Assembly: GCA_964548225.1 (NCBI GenBank)
Contig: CAZJQP010000010.1
Coordinates: 1-64,000, forward strand
Reading direction: 5' to 3'
DNA: 64,000 nt
From: CALMEH01 sp964548225
Lineage (GTDB): Bacteria > Acidobacteriota > Blastocatellia > Pyrinomonadales > Pyrinomonadaceae
This document shows, in pieces, positions 52,715 through 61,391 of the stretch (position 1 is the first letter of the stretch; every line of letters starts with the position of its first letter). The translations under genes and the position numbers were made by a program. The notes below the pieces were generated by a model. The model made no database searches. It saw only the letters and a program-made list of their open reading frames with translations, and was not told where the DNA came from.

Positions 52715-53290
52715 ATGAAACTGCAAACTGCACAATCAAACGAAATTTGTCCGCGTGAGGAAATTGCCGCGTATCTCGATGGTGAAATCTCACCGCGCCG
52801 CGAAATCAAGCTTGAAATGCACTTTGCGGTTTGTTCCGTTTGCAACGAAGAACTAAACGAGCAGAAAAAATTACTGTGCGCGTTGGATTCCACGCTTTTA
52901 ACGGAAGGGGAAGTTTCTCTTCCCAAAGATTTTACAAAAATTGTTGTTGCCAAAGCCGAATCAAACGTCAGTGGTTTGCGCCGCCCGCAGGAAAGACGAA
53001 ATGCTTTTTTTATATGCGCGGCATTGTTTTTGCCGCTTTTGATTTGGTTCGGTGCGGAAACCGAAGCAGTTTTGGCGACATTTAAGCAATTCGGAGAACA
53101 AATTTTTGCTGTCGCCGGATTGGTTTTTCATCTAATTTACGATTTGGCGGTCGGTTTCGCGGTAATTTTGCGTTCGTTGAGCAGTCCATTTGTTTCAAAT
53201 TCGATTGTCTCAATAATTTTTCTTTTGATTTTTTTCATTTTTTCTCTGATTACGGTTTCACGGCTCGTAATTCGATTTAATCGGGCATAA
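52715..53290 (+). CDS. Zinc-finger anti-sigma factor
   Basis: 191 residues from ATG; a GTG 21 bp upstream lies inside the preceding hairpin arm and is less likely. The N-terminal anti-sigma zinc finger (zf-HC2) has CPREEIAAYLDGEIS and HFAVCSVCNEEL, the His-x3-Cys-x2-Cys pattern that binds and sequesters ECF sigma factors. Two hydrophobic segments follow (FICAALFLPLLIWFGAE; SIVSIIFLLIFFIFSLITV), so it is membrane-bound. It probably inhibits the sigma factor encoded two genes upstream until an envelope signal releases it. Confidence 0.87.
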   Translation: MKLQTAQSNEICPREEIAAYLDGEISPRREIKLEMHFAVCSVCNEELNEQKKLLCALDSTLLTEGEVSLPKDFTKIVVAKAESNVSGLRRPQERRNAFFICAALFLPLLIWFGAETEAVLATFKQFGEQIFAVAGLVFHLIYDLAVGFAVILRSLSSPFVSNSIVSIIFLLIFFIFSLITVSRLVIRFNRA

Positions 53291-53375
53291 AACTTGATAA
53301 ATTGAAACGATTTTTTAATTGAGTGCGTATAAAAAGACAGATTAATTCTGTGCTGAAAAGCTCAAGTGAAAAAAA

Positions 53376-54335
53376 GTGATTAATACGGCATCGCAAACAA
53401 TTTTCCCGATAAAATTACAAATCCCCTTTGGACAAATTCTTTGGGGATTTGTTTTTATTTTGTGTGTTGCCACTGCTGTTTTTTCCCAAAATGTTTCGCT
53501 TTCCGAAGACCAAAAAACGCTCAATGTCGGCGATGCCAAAGGACAAGAAATATATTCTTTCGGTAAAAAAGTAATCATCGAAAAAGAAGCCAAAGGTGTT
53601 TTATCATTCGGTGGCGACATCGAAATTCGCGGCAGAGTCGAAGGTGATGTAGCAACAATCGGCGGAAACATCGTTCAAAAAGAAGGCGCGTTTATCGGTG
53701 GCGATGTAATTGTTTTCGGCGGAACTTATCGCGCCGAAAGTCAAACTCCGCTTCGCAACGAAGGCAAAGAAACCGTGATGTTGGCGATGTTTGAACAGGA
53801 ATTGCGCGATTTTGCCAGTAATCCGGCGCAGATTCTTTCGCCTTCGCTTTCGTGGTCGTTTCTGGTTCAAAGACTTCTTTCGATTCTTTTTTGGTTTATC
53901 ATCTCGCTTGCGCTGACCACTATCGCGCCGGGCGCAATCAGCCGTGCCGTCGCACGTTTCCGGCTTTCCGCGCTCAAGGTTTTTGCCATCGGTTTTTTCG
54001 GCTTTTTATTGACCATTTTCGGCGTGATTGCCGGATTAAATTTTTTACCCGATTATTTAAGCGCGATTGTGGGGTTGATGGCGTTTTTGTTATTAGTTTT
54101 CGGCTACGTTTTCGGACGCGCCGCGCTTCAAATGACGGTCGGGAAAATCTTGCAAAAGCAATTTCTCCCCGAAAAGCACCAATCCGAAACGAGTGCGCTG
54201 TTTATCGGTGTAATTTTTTGGACGGTTCTGCTTTCAATTCCATATATTTGGACAATCGCCCTTTTGACACTTTTTTCTGCCAGCATCGGTTTAGTTTTCA
54301 CCGCTCGCACCACTAACAATTCCTTTGGAAAATAA
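53376..54335 (+). CDS. Exported bactofilin-like / polymer-forming membrane protein
   Basis: 319 residues, GTG start. An N-terminal hydrophobic segment is followed by a short beta-helical repeat region (FGGDIEIRGRVEGDVATIGG, IGGDVIVFGG) like bactofilin/polymer-forming proteins, at about 65-110. The C-terminal half is four or five transmembrane helices (LLSILFWFIISLALTTIAPG, ALKVFAIGFFGFLLTIFGVI, IVGLMAFLLLVFGYVFG, LFIGVIFWTVLLSIPYIWTI). Combining a periplasmic beta-helix with a membrane domain suggests a cell-envelope structural role. It follows the anti-sigma gene. Confidence 0.72.
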   Translation: MINTASQTIFPIKLQIPFGQILWGFVFILCVATAVFSQNVSLSEDQKTLNVGDAKGQEIYSFGKKVIIEKEAKGVLSFGGDIEIRGRVEGDVATIGGNIVQKEGAFIGGDVIVFGGTYRAESQTPLRNEGKETVMLAMFEQELRDFASNPAQILSPSLSWSFLVQRLLSILFWFIISLALTTIAPGAISRAVARFRLSALKVFAIGFFGFLLTIFGVIAGLNFLPDYLSAIVGLMAFLLLVFGYVFGRAALQMTVGKILQKQFLPEKHQSETSALFIGVIFWTVLLSIPYIWTIALLTLFSASIGLVFTARTTNNSFGK

Positions 54336-54407
54336 TAATTAGGTAGGAGTGTGCATTTATTTACTTTTTACTTACAAATCTTTACATTTTCCGAGAAACT
54401 TTTCTTG

Positions 54408-54413
54408 TATAAT
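54408..54413 (+). promoter_or_regulatory. Candidate -10 box before the DUF5666-like gene
   Basis: A perfect TATAAT in TTGTATAATC lies about 100 bp upstream of the next start codon, within a 180-bp spacer. No convincing -35 box is at the standard distance, so this is only a candidate. Confidence 0.3.
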
Positions 54414-54513
54414 CTACGTCTTTATAGAGTATCTATAAAAAAGCAAACGTAATCTTGCAGTTTGCATAAAATAAAATATAGAGATTCTAAAATCAAAAGA
54501 GAGAAAATTTGTA

Positions 54514-55677
54514 ATGAGAAAAATATTTCTATCAACTTTGTTTGTGTTCGGTGCATTTGCGGTTTCGGCAATGGCGCAAGGTATTAAACAAAATCTGGCT
54601 AGCGGCGAAGTTACTGCAATTAGCGATTCAAAGATTACTTTGAAAACGACGGATGGCGCAATTGATGCAATACTATCGTCAACAACCGAATACAAGCGTG
54701 TTCCGCCGGAAAATCCGGTCTTGAAGGCGGCGGTTGCGTCCAACCTCGCAGAAGTCGGAGTTGGCGACAAGGTTTTAATTACCGGCTTGGTAGCGGATGA
54801 TAAAAAAACGATGCCTGCCAAAGCCGTCTATATTTTAAGCAAATCCGACATCGCCCAAAAACAGCAAAAAGATCAAGAATGGCGCACTCGCGGAATTAGC
54901 GGAAGAGTTACGGCAATCAATCAGCAAACCAAAGAAATTACAATTAAATCTGACGGATTAATGAGTGCAAATGTCGTGATTACACCAAATGCCGATGCGA
55001 AATTTCTGCGTTTTGCTCAAGATTCGGCAAACTTCAAAGATGCCAATACAGGCGATTTCAGCCAAATTACAGTCGGCGATTCGCTCAATGCAGTTGGCGA
55101 CAAAAGTGCGGACGGAGCAACCTTTAAAGCCGAAAAAATCCTGACCGGGGCATTTCCGCAGGTCAAGGGAAACATTACGGCAATCAATGTTGAAAAAGGC
55201 GAAATCACGGTTAAAGATTTGCAAACGAAGAAGGATGTCGTGATTGTTGTAAATAACAATTCGCTTTTGAAAAAATTTCCGCCTGAAATGGCTGAAAGAA
55301 TGGCGCAGATGCAAATGATGCAGGCAAACGGTGGCGGAAATGTAATGCGCCCGCCGACACAACAGGGAAATCAACAAACCCCGACTCAGCAAAATCCTAA
55401 TCAAATGCAGGGCGGCGGCGGAATGAACCGCGGCGGCGGTGATATTTTCGAGCGTTTAACGCCAATCACCATTGCAGATTTGAAGGTTGGCGATTTAATT
55501 GGCGTTTCAAGTTTGAAAACCCAAACAGCAGATCGTTTTACCGTAGTTAAATTAATGGCTGGCGTTGAGCCTTTTCAAAAAGTTGCTCAGATGTCGGGCG
55601 GCGGCGGAAATCGGCAAGGCGGCGGCGTTAATTCAAATTTCTCGATTCCCGGACTTGACGGCGCGGGAACTCCATAA
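54514..55677 (+). CDS. Exported protein with DUF5666-like repeats
   Basis: 387 residues with a signal peptide ending near SAMAQ. Three or four beta-rich modules of the form GEVTAISDSKITLKT, GRVTAINQQTKEITIKS and GNITAINVEKGEITVKD match DUF5666, with KVLITGLVADDK and VGDSLNAVGDKSADGATFKA style connectors. A Gln/Asn/Gly-rich linker sits near 270-310, and the C-terminus is Gly/Asn-rich. DUF5666 has no settled function. It may act as an envelope or metal-related protein; the TonB-dependent receptor gene follows in the same orientation. Confidence 0.75.
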   Translation: MRKIFLSTLFVFGAFAVSAMAQGIKQNLASGEVTAISDSKITLKTTDGAIDAILSSTTEYKRVPPENPVLKAAVASNLAEVGVGDKVLITGLVADDKKTMPAKAVYILSKSDIAQKQQKDQEWRTRGISGRVTAINQQTKEITIKSDGLMSANVVITPNADAKFLRFAQDSANFKDANTGDFSQITVGDSLNAVGDKSADGATFKAEKILTGAFPQVKGNITAINVEKGEITVKDLQTKKDVVIVVNNNSLLKKFPPEMAERMAQMQMMQANGGGNVMRPPTQQGNQQTPTQQNPNQMQGGGGMNRGGGDIFERLTPITIADLKVGDLIGVSSLKTQTADRFTVVKLMAGVEPFQKVAQMSGGGGNRQGGGVNSNFSIPGLDGAGTP

Positions 55678-55686
55678 AAAATAAGC

Positions 55687-55740
55687 CCCAAATCTCAAAC
55701 TCCAAGTCAACAGATAACAACATTGGATTTGAGATTTGGG
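55687..55740. repeat. 13-bp perfect word-hairpin
   Basis: CCCAAATCTCAAA (55687-55699) pairs with TTTGAGATTTGGG (55728-55740). It lies in the short spacer between the DUF5666-like gene and the receptor gene. Confidence 0.55.
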
Positions 55741-55759
55741 ATTTGGGACTCTAAAAATC

Positions 55760-58759
55760 ATGAAAAACTTATTAGCATTTATATTTACTATTTTATTAAT
55801 AAATTCGGCGGTATTCGCTCAGTCGAACGGGAGTTTAACCGGACAAGTTTATGATTCGCTCGGTGCAGTTGTTGTCGGTGCAACCGTGATAGCGGTTGAT
55901 TCAACCAATAAAGAAAAAAGCACAACGACGAATTCAGCGGGAGCATTTACGATTAACGGGCTTGCGCCCGGCAAATATACGGTTCGCGTTGCCGCGCCGA
56001 AATTTGCGCTTTATGAAAATACCGAAGTCAATATTACAGCAGGGCAACGGGAAGAACTAATAATTGCGATGACGGTCGAAGCCGTTACCGAAAAAGTTGA
56101 TGTCAGCGTTGGCGACGGCGTGAACACAGATTCCGACCGAAATTTGAGTGCAACTGTTTTAACCGCACAGGAATTAAACGCTTTGCCCGATGATCCAGAC
56201 GAACTCGAAGCCGCTCTGCAAGCACTTGCCGGACCTTCTTCGGGTCCAAACGGCGGACAAATTTACATTGACGGTTTCACCGGCGGCAGAATTCCACCGA
56301 AGGATTCGATTCGTGAAATTCGCATCAACCAAAATCCGTTTTCGGCGGAATATGATCGGCTCGGTTTTGGCAGAATTGAAATTTTAACCAAACCCGGTTC
56401 GGACAAATTACGCGGTCAGGCATTTTTTAATTTTAACGACGAAAGCCTGAATTCGCGCAATCCTTTTGCGGCAAATCGTGCTTCAAGCCAGACGAGATTT
56501 TATGGCGGAAGCGTCTCCGGACCGCTTGTAAAAAACAAATCTTCTTTCTTCTTTGACATTAGCAACCGCGAGGTTGACAATGTCGCGGTAGTTAATGCGT
56601 TGGTGCTTGATAACGCTTTGAATATCGTGCAGTTTCGTGAAGAATATACAGTGCCGACTCGACGATTTTCCATCGGACCGCGAATTGATTATCAGTTAAA
56701 TGAGACAAATACCTTGGTTGCACGATACAGTTTTTCACGCTCGACGGCGGACAATCAAGGAATCGGTGATCTGAGTTTGTTGAGCCGTGCCTCGGAATCA
56801 ACCAACACGGAACACGAAATTCGTTTGACCGAAACGGCGATTGTTAATGCTAAAACGATTAATGAAACGCGCTTTTCTTACGAATACAGAAATCGTCAAC
56901 AAGAAGGCGATAACACAATTCCGACCATAAATGTTTCGTCCGCTTTTATCGGCGGCGGAGCGCAAATCGGTTTGAATTACAACCGTTCTCAAAATTGGGA
57001 ATTACAAAACTATACCACTACGACACTTGGCAAAAAGAATGAACATTCCGTAAAATTCGGCGTTCGACTTCGCGGAGTGTCGCTCAAAGATCGTTCTGAA
57101 TCAGGTTTTGGAGGCACATTTATTTTTCAAGGAACATCAAGCGTGAACGACCCGTTTGATGTCAATGGTGATGGTTTTGTTTCGGCAATTGAGCAATATC
57201 GTGCCAAACTTTTGGGGGCAGTTGATCCGCGCTATAATCCGTCGCAGTTTAATTTGACGGCAGGAACTCCGCTTGCGGACGTTTCACAATATGATGTCGG
57301 TTTGTTTATCTCCGACGACTGGCGCATCAGCCCGGCTTTGACGCTCGGTTTCGGTTTGCGCTACGAAAACCAAACGAACATTAGCGACAATTCAAATTTT
57401 TCACCGCGTTTCAGTTTTGCGTGGTCGCCCGGCGCGGGTGGAGCGCGTCAGCCAAAGACGGTTTTTCGTGGCGGTTTCGGTGTTTTTTATGACCGATTCA
57501 GCGAGAATCTGACTTTGCAATCTATTCGTTTCGATGGCACACAGCAATTAAATTATGTCGTCAATGGAACTACTCCGTCAGCGATTGCATTATTAGGGCA
57601 ACCGATTTTTACATTAAACGGTGTAACGAATGTTCCGACAGCGGCGCAGATTGGTGCTGCATCACCGCTTTCAAACACGATTCGCCAAGTTTCCGACGAA
57701 CTTCAAACGCCTTACACGATGCAATACGCACTCGGAATCGAACGTCAATTGCCTTACAAAACAACGGCAACGATTTTCTATATCGGCTCAAGAACGAATA
57801 ATTTGCTTCGTTCGCGCAACGTGAATGCACCGATTTGTGTTACGCCGACAAATTGCGTTGGTGCATTGCGCCCGAATCCGGCACTCGGTGCAGTCAATCA
57901 ATATGAATCAACCGGCGTTTTGAATCAACAGCAAATAATTTTTAATTTCCGCACATTAATCAGTAACAAATTAACGTTGTTCGGAAATTATCGGCTCGGA
58001 TTTGCGAAAAGCGATTCGGACGGTGCAGGAAGTTTTCCGGCTTATAGTTACGATTTGAGCAACGAATACGGAAATTCTTTACTTGATGTTCGCCATAATT
58101 TTTTTATTGGCGGTTCGATAACGATGCCTTGGAATATTCGCGTCAGCCCGTTTATCATTGCATCTTCGGGAAGACCGTTTAATATTACGTCCGGCTTTCC
58201 TGACACTAACGGTGATTTGCTTTTCACGGAAAGACCGACCTTCGCACAACTGAATGCACGTTGTTTGCAGCTTGGTTTGACCAATTCGTGGTGCAGTCTT
58301 TCGGGAGTTTCAGATGTGAATGCCACGATTCCGCGTAACTACGGCAGAGGTCCTTCGTATTTTGTTGTTAATCTGAATCTTAGCAAGACATTCGGATTCG
58401 GCGGCGAAAAAAGCACAACTGCCAACACACAGCAAACACAAGGCGGCGGTAATCGTCAGGGTGGCGGAATTCCCGTCGGTATGGGCGGTGGCGGTGGAAA
58501 TCGCGGCGGCGGCGGCGGTGGCGGAATGGGCGGAATGTTTGGCGGCGGCGGCGGCGGTAACAGTCCGTATAACTTGACATTCGGATTGAACGTCAACAAT
58601 CTTTTCAACACCAATAATCAAAATACACCCGTCGGGGTTTTGAATTCGCTTCGCTTCGGGCAATCAACTTCAACTGCCGGTGGCTTCGGATTTTTTGGCG
58701 GTGGCGGCTCAAACAGCGGTAATCGCCGTGTTGAACTGCAACTCCGATTTAGTTTCTAA
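55760..58759 (+). CDS. TonB-dependent outer-membrane receptor (carboxypeptidase-regulatory-like)
   Basis: 999 residues from the ATG that starts the signal peptide (MKNLLAFIFTILLINSAVFA). A carboxypeptidase-regulatory-like (Ig-type) domain spans about 22-110 (GSLTGQVYDSLGAVVVGATV). A TonB plug region follows (LNALPDDPDELEAALQALAG and IYIDGFTGGRIPPKDSIREI), then a long beta-barrel with many aromatic-ended strands, ending RRVELQLRFSF with terminal Phe. The barrel carries two very Gly-rich loops. It takes up an unknown large substrate such as a glycan or peptide, driven by TonB. Stand-alone in orientation and followed by a terminator. Confidence 0.92.
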   Translation: MKNLLAFIFTILLINSAVFAQSNGSLTGQVYDSLGAVVVGATVIAVDSTNKEKSTTTNSAGAFTINGLAPGKYTVRVAAPKFALYENTEVNITAGQREELIIAMTVEAVTEKVDVSVGDGVNTDSDRNLSATVLTAQELNALPDDPDELEAALQALAGPSSGPNGGQIYIDGFTGGRIPPKDSIREIRINQNPFSAEYDRLGFGRIEILTKPGSDKLRGQAFFNFNDESLNSRNPFAANRASSQTRFYGGSVSGPLVKNKSSFFFDISNREVDNVAVVNALVLDNALNIVQFREEYTVPTRRFSIGPRIDYQLNETNTLVARYSFSRSTADNQGIGDLSLLSRASESTNTEHEIRLTETAIVNAKTINETRFSYEYRNRQQEGDNTIPTINVSSAFIGGGAQIGLNYNRSQNWELQNYTTTTLGKKNEHSVKFGVRLRGVSLKDRSESGFGGTFIFQGTSSVNDPFDVNGDGFVSAIEQYRAKLLGAVDPRYNPSQFNLTAGTPLADVSQYDVGLFISDDWRISPALTLGFGLRYENQTNISDNSNFSPRFSFAWSPGAGGARQPKTVFRGGFGVFYDRFSENLTLQSIRFDGTQQLNYVVNGTTPSAIALLGQPIFTLNGVTNVPTAAQIGAASPLSNTIRQVSDELQTPYTMQYALGIERQLPYKTTATIFYIGSRTNNLLRSRNVNAPICVTPTNCVGALRPNPALGAVNQYESTGVLNQQQIIFNFRTLISNKLTLFGNYRLGFAKSDSDGAGSFPAYSYDLSNEYGNSLLDVRHNFFIGGSITMPWNIRVSPFIIASSGRPFNITSGFPDTNGDLLFTERPTFAQLNARCLQLGLTNSWCSLSGVSDVNATIPRNYGRGPSYFVVNLNLSKTFGFGGEKSTTANTQQTQGGGNRQGGGIPVGMGGGGGNRGGGGGGGMGGMFGGGGGGNSPYNLTFGLNVNNLFNTNNQNTPVGVLNSLRFGQSTSTAGGFGFFGGGGSNSGNRRVELQLRFSF

Positions 58760-58763
58760 TGTT

Positions 58764-58832
58764 TAGAGTTACGCATTTATGAAGGAAGTCGCCTGCTTAG
58801 TCTGGCGACTTTTTTCACGCATAAATGCATAA
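58764..58832. repeat. Nested hairpin (AGAGTTACGC family, copy 3)
   Basis: Outer arms GTTACGCATTTATG (58767-58780) and CATAAATGCATAAC (58819-58832) pair over 14 bp with one mismatch. Same AGAGTTACGC start as the hairpins at 12581 and 28514. It encloses an independent terminator hairpin. Confidence 0.6.
58785..58815 (+). terminator. Rho-independent terminator after the TonB-dependent receptor
   Basis: AAGTCGCC pairs with GGCGACTT (8 bp, 10-nt loop), followed by a T-run. Confidence 0.75.
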
Positions 58833-58917
58833 CCCCGAACAAATTAAACTTTTTGACATTCTTTTTCGTATATTTAAGCATCAAAGAAGTAAGAAACTCT
58901 GTTAATTCTAAAAAAAT

Positions 58918-59658
58918 ATGAGAAAATATTCGATTTTACTACTGATTTTTGCATTTGCGATTAGTGTTTTTGCTCAGAAAAAAGACGAAAAGAAAATGGA
59001 AACTACACCTGTTAGCATAACGATTTCAAAAACTTCAACGCCGATGGAACTTGCCAAAGCCGCGCTCGCGGCACACGGCGGCGATAAGTTCAAAGGAATG
59101 AAAACTTTAATCGTGCGTGGTTCGGCGGATATTTCAGGCTCACCTTCTCAGGTCATTCCGGCGACTTTCGTGCAAATTTTGTCAGGCGAAAAGTATCGGC
59201 TTGAGATTACCAATCCTTTTCAGCCGTTCAAACAAGTCTATGACGGTGAAAATACATTTTCATCAGTCCCGAATTTTACTTTGCCGCCGATAAATCGTCT
59301 TGGTTTGCCGCTTTTGCCGAAAATCGAGGAAAAAGGCTACACGGTTGCAGGTTTGGCGGAGGGCAAAAACAAAAAACTCGGTTTTCGCATAACGTCGCCC
59401 GAAGGTTATTACACGGATTTTTTCTTGGATGAAAAAACGGCGCAAGTCAAAAGTTATGAATCAAGCTACACATTTGGCGAAAGAAATATTACAACTTCTG
59501 TTGAAATAGATAAAGTCCGCAATGTCGAAGGTGTAATTGTTCCCGAACGCTATGCTCAAAGATTTGAACTGGGTCAACTTACAATGTATTCGGATTTTAA
59601 GGCGAAGGAAATTTTGGTTAATAGCGAAGTTGCAGACGATGTTTTTACTATGAAATAA
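58918..59658 (+). CDS. Exported lipid- or polymer-binding protein (LolA-like fold)
   Basis: 246 residues with a signal peptide (MRKYSILLLIFAFAISVFA). The mature part begins with helix STPMELAKAALAAHGGDKF, then strands TLIVRGSADIS, ATFVQILSGEKYRLEI, KQVYDGENTF and VSQ-type turns. This is the half-barrel pattern seen in LolA and outer-membrane lipoprotein-sorting relatives. The role is unknown. It has its own downstream terminator. Confidence 0.65.
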   Translation: MRKYSILLLIFAFAISVFAQKKDEKKMETTPVSITISKTSTPMELAKAALAAHGGDKFKGMKTLIVRGSADISGSPSQVIPATFVQILSGEKYRLEITNPFQPFKQVYDGENTFSSVPNFTLPPINRLGLPLLPKIEEKGYTVAGLAEGKNKKLGFRITSPEGYYTDFFLDEKTAQVKSYESSYTFGERNITTSVEIDKVRNVEGVIVPERYAQRFELGQLTMYSDFKAKEILVNSEVADDVFTMK

Positions 59659-59676
59659 TTTATCGCAAAGCTTCAA

Positions 59677-59731
59677 AATAAAGGGTTGAGATGCAAATAT
59701 AATGATTTTATCTCAATCCTTTATTTTTTTC
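59677..59731 (+). terminator. Rho-independent terminator after the LolA-like gene
   Basis: AATAAAGGGTTGAGAT pairs with ATCTCAATCCTTTATT (one mismatch, 17-nt loop), ending in TTATTTTTTT. Confidence 0.8.
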
Positions 59732-59823
59732 AAAAAATAATAGTGTGAAGTTTCGCAGCAAAGTATGTTTGTTTTGCAGAAAAATAATTAGTCGGACACA
59801 AATAAAAAAGGTAAAAATCTCCG

Positions 59824-59879
59824 AAATAATTGATAATGAATAAATTGCCCTGTATTGACACGACAATTATCAATTATTT
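59824..59879. repeat. 14-bp AT-rich hairpin
   Basis: AAATAATTGATAAT pairs with ATTATCAATTATTT perfectly over 14 bp around a 28-nt loop. The word recurs at 14561-14657. Confidence 0.5.
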
Positions 59880-59945
59880 TAGAGCAGTTTTAGTGAAAAG
59901 TGATTTTGTCCACTTACTTATTTTGATTTGCAGAAAGGTAAAATT

Positions 59946-59987
59946 AAAAGGCGAAAGGGAAGTTTTAACTTGCCGATTCGCCTTTTT
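59946..59987 (-). terminator. Probable terminator of the ribosomal operon, after frr
   Basis: On the minus strand GGCGAA pairs with TTCGCC inside AAAAGGCGAA and TTCGCCTTTT, with a further AT-rich internal stem. It lies just past the frr stop. Confidence 0.65.
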
Positions 59988-60005
59988 GTTTGAATGAATT
60001 ACAAT

Positions 60006-60566
60006 CTATACATTCATAATTTCCTGCTCTTTATTCTTCGCAAGCTCGTCAATTTTGCTTGTATGAATGTTGGTTAATTTTTGCACTTCTTCTAAACCGT
60101 AACGCTCGTCGTCTTCCCCGATAGCTTTATCTTTGAGCATTTTTTTCAAACTGTCGTTTGAATGATGACGAATATTACGAACGGCGACTTTATGTTCTTC
60201 GGCGATTTCGTGAACTTGTTTCGCCATTTGTCGGCGGCGTTCTTCGTTTAATGCAGGAATCGCCAGACGAATCAGCTTCCCGTCGTTTGACGGATTAAAA
60301 CCCAAATTCGCTTGATTTATCGCCTTTTCAATCGCCGAAATCTGCGTTGCGTCCCAAGGCTGAACGGTCAACATCTGCGGTTCGGGAACATTAACCGAAG
60401 CCATCTGACTCAAAGGTGTCGGCGTGCCGTAATAATCAACCTTAATATCATCAAGCAAACCGACGGTTGCACGTCCCGTGCGAACATTCGCCAATTTACG
60501 CTTTAAATCTTCGACGATCAATTCCATTTTTGGTTTTGTTTCTTTCAAAACTGTATCTACACTCAT
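60006..60566 (-). CDS. frr: Ribosome recycling factor
   Basis: 186 residues, the standard length. Motifs include LANVRTGRATVGLLDDIKVD, YYGTPTPLSQMASVNVPEPQ, LTVQPWDATQ, and RRRQMAKQVHEIAEEHKVAV. With EF-G it splits post-termination ribosomes into subunits. It is the last gene of the run rpsB-tsf-pyrH-frr, 19 bp after pyrH. Confidence 0.97.
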   Translation of the reverse strand: MSVDTVLKETKPKMELIVEDLKRKLANVRTGRATVGLLDDIKVDYYGTPTPLSQMASVNVPEPQMLTVQPWDATQISAIEKAINQANLGFNPSNDGKLIRLAIPALNEERRRQMAKQVHEIAEEHKVAVRNIRHHSNDSLKKMLKDKAIGEDDERYGLEEVQKLTNIHTSKIDELAKNKEQEIMNV

Positions 60567-60585
60567 ATTTTCCTCTAAAATTTTA

Positions 60586-61338
60586 TTATGCAGTTTGTTT
60601 TTTATCGCCTACGGTTACGAGCGTTCCAATCGTTAAATCACCGCAAACGGCTTTCATAATATTGCCGGATTCTTTCATATTGAAAACCATAATCGGCAGA
60701 TTATTGTCCATACAAAGCGAAATTGCCGAAGTGTCCATAACTTTTAATTGTTTTTCGAGAACTTCTTGATAAGTGATTTTATCAAATTTTTCGGCTTCGA
60801 GAAAAATCATCGGATCGGCTGAATAGATTCCGTTGACTTTGGTTGCTTTGAAGATGACTTCCGCTTTGATTTCAAGCGCACGAAGCGCGGCGGCTGAGTC
60901 TGTCGTAAAATAAGGGTTACCTGTTCCGGCGGCGAAGATAACCACACGCTTTTTTTCAAGATGTCGTTCGGCACGGCGGCGGATGAAAGGTTCGGCAAGC
61001 TGTGGAATATCAACTGCGGACATCACTCGCGTATAAACATCTTGTTTTTCAAGTGCATCTTGCAGAACAACGGCATTCATTACGGTTGCTAACATTCCGA
61101 TATAATCTGCGCTTCCGCGATCCATATTGCCCGCTGATTTTGAAACGCCGCGAAAAATGTTGCCGCCACCGACGACAATTGCAATCTCAACGCCGAGCGC
61201 GTGAACGGCTTTGATTTCTTGAGCAACGGATTCGGCAACTTTCGTGTCAATGCCGTAATTTTGCTCGCCCATCAGAGCCTCGCCCGAAAGTTTCAGCAAA
61301 ATGCGTTTGTATGCAGGTTTCATTTTTTGAGATGTCAA
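60586..61338 (-). CDS. pyrH: Uridylate kinase (UMP kinase)
   Basis: 250 residues, amino-acid-kinase fold. Motifs are RILLKLSGEALMGEQ, IAIVVGGGNIFRG, GTGNPYFTTDSAAALRALE, and MDNNLPIMVFNMKESGNI. It phosphorylates UMP to UDP, and in bacteria is hexameric and regulated by GTP and UTP. In the run it lies between tsf and frr, as in most bacteria. Confidence 0.97.
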   Translation of the reverse strand: MTSQKMKPAYKRILLKLSGEALMGEQNYGIDTKVAESVAQEIKAVHALGVEIAIVVGGGNIFRGVSKSAGNMDRGSADYIGMLATVMNAVVLQDALEKQDVYTRVMSAVDIPQLAEPFIRRRAERHLEKKRVVIFAAGTGNPYFTTDSAAALRALEIKAEVIFKATKVNGIYSADPMIFLEAEKFDKITYQEVLEKQLKVMDTSAISLCMDNNLPIMVFNMKESGNIMKAVCGDLTIGTLVTVGDKKQTA

Positions 61339-61388
61339 ATGTCAGATGTCAGATGTTGGTCTTAACCGACATCTGACATCTGACATCT
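61337..61388. repeat. GATGTCA word-hairpin between tsf and pyrH
   Basis: A 20-bp stem with one mismatch and a 12-nt loop, made of repeated GATGTCA units. The same word forms a hairpin at 63581-63646 between rpsI and rplM. Confidence 0.65.
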
Positions 61389-61391
61389 ATT

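Larger units (their letters stand above)
59659..60005. other. Convergent spacer with two terminators and an AT-rich hairpin
   Basis: 347 bp between the LolA-like gene (plus) and frr (minus). It holds a terminator for each side plus a 14-bp AT-rich hairpin at 59824-59879, and no gene. Confidence 0.65.

Noticed and set aside
58853..58880. Promoter with TTGACA before the LolA-like gene
   Set aside because: TTGACA is present, but no acceptable -10 box sits at 16-18 bp, so it was not listed.
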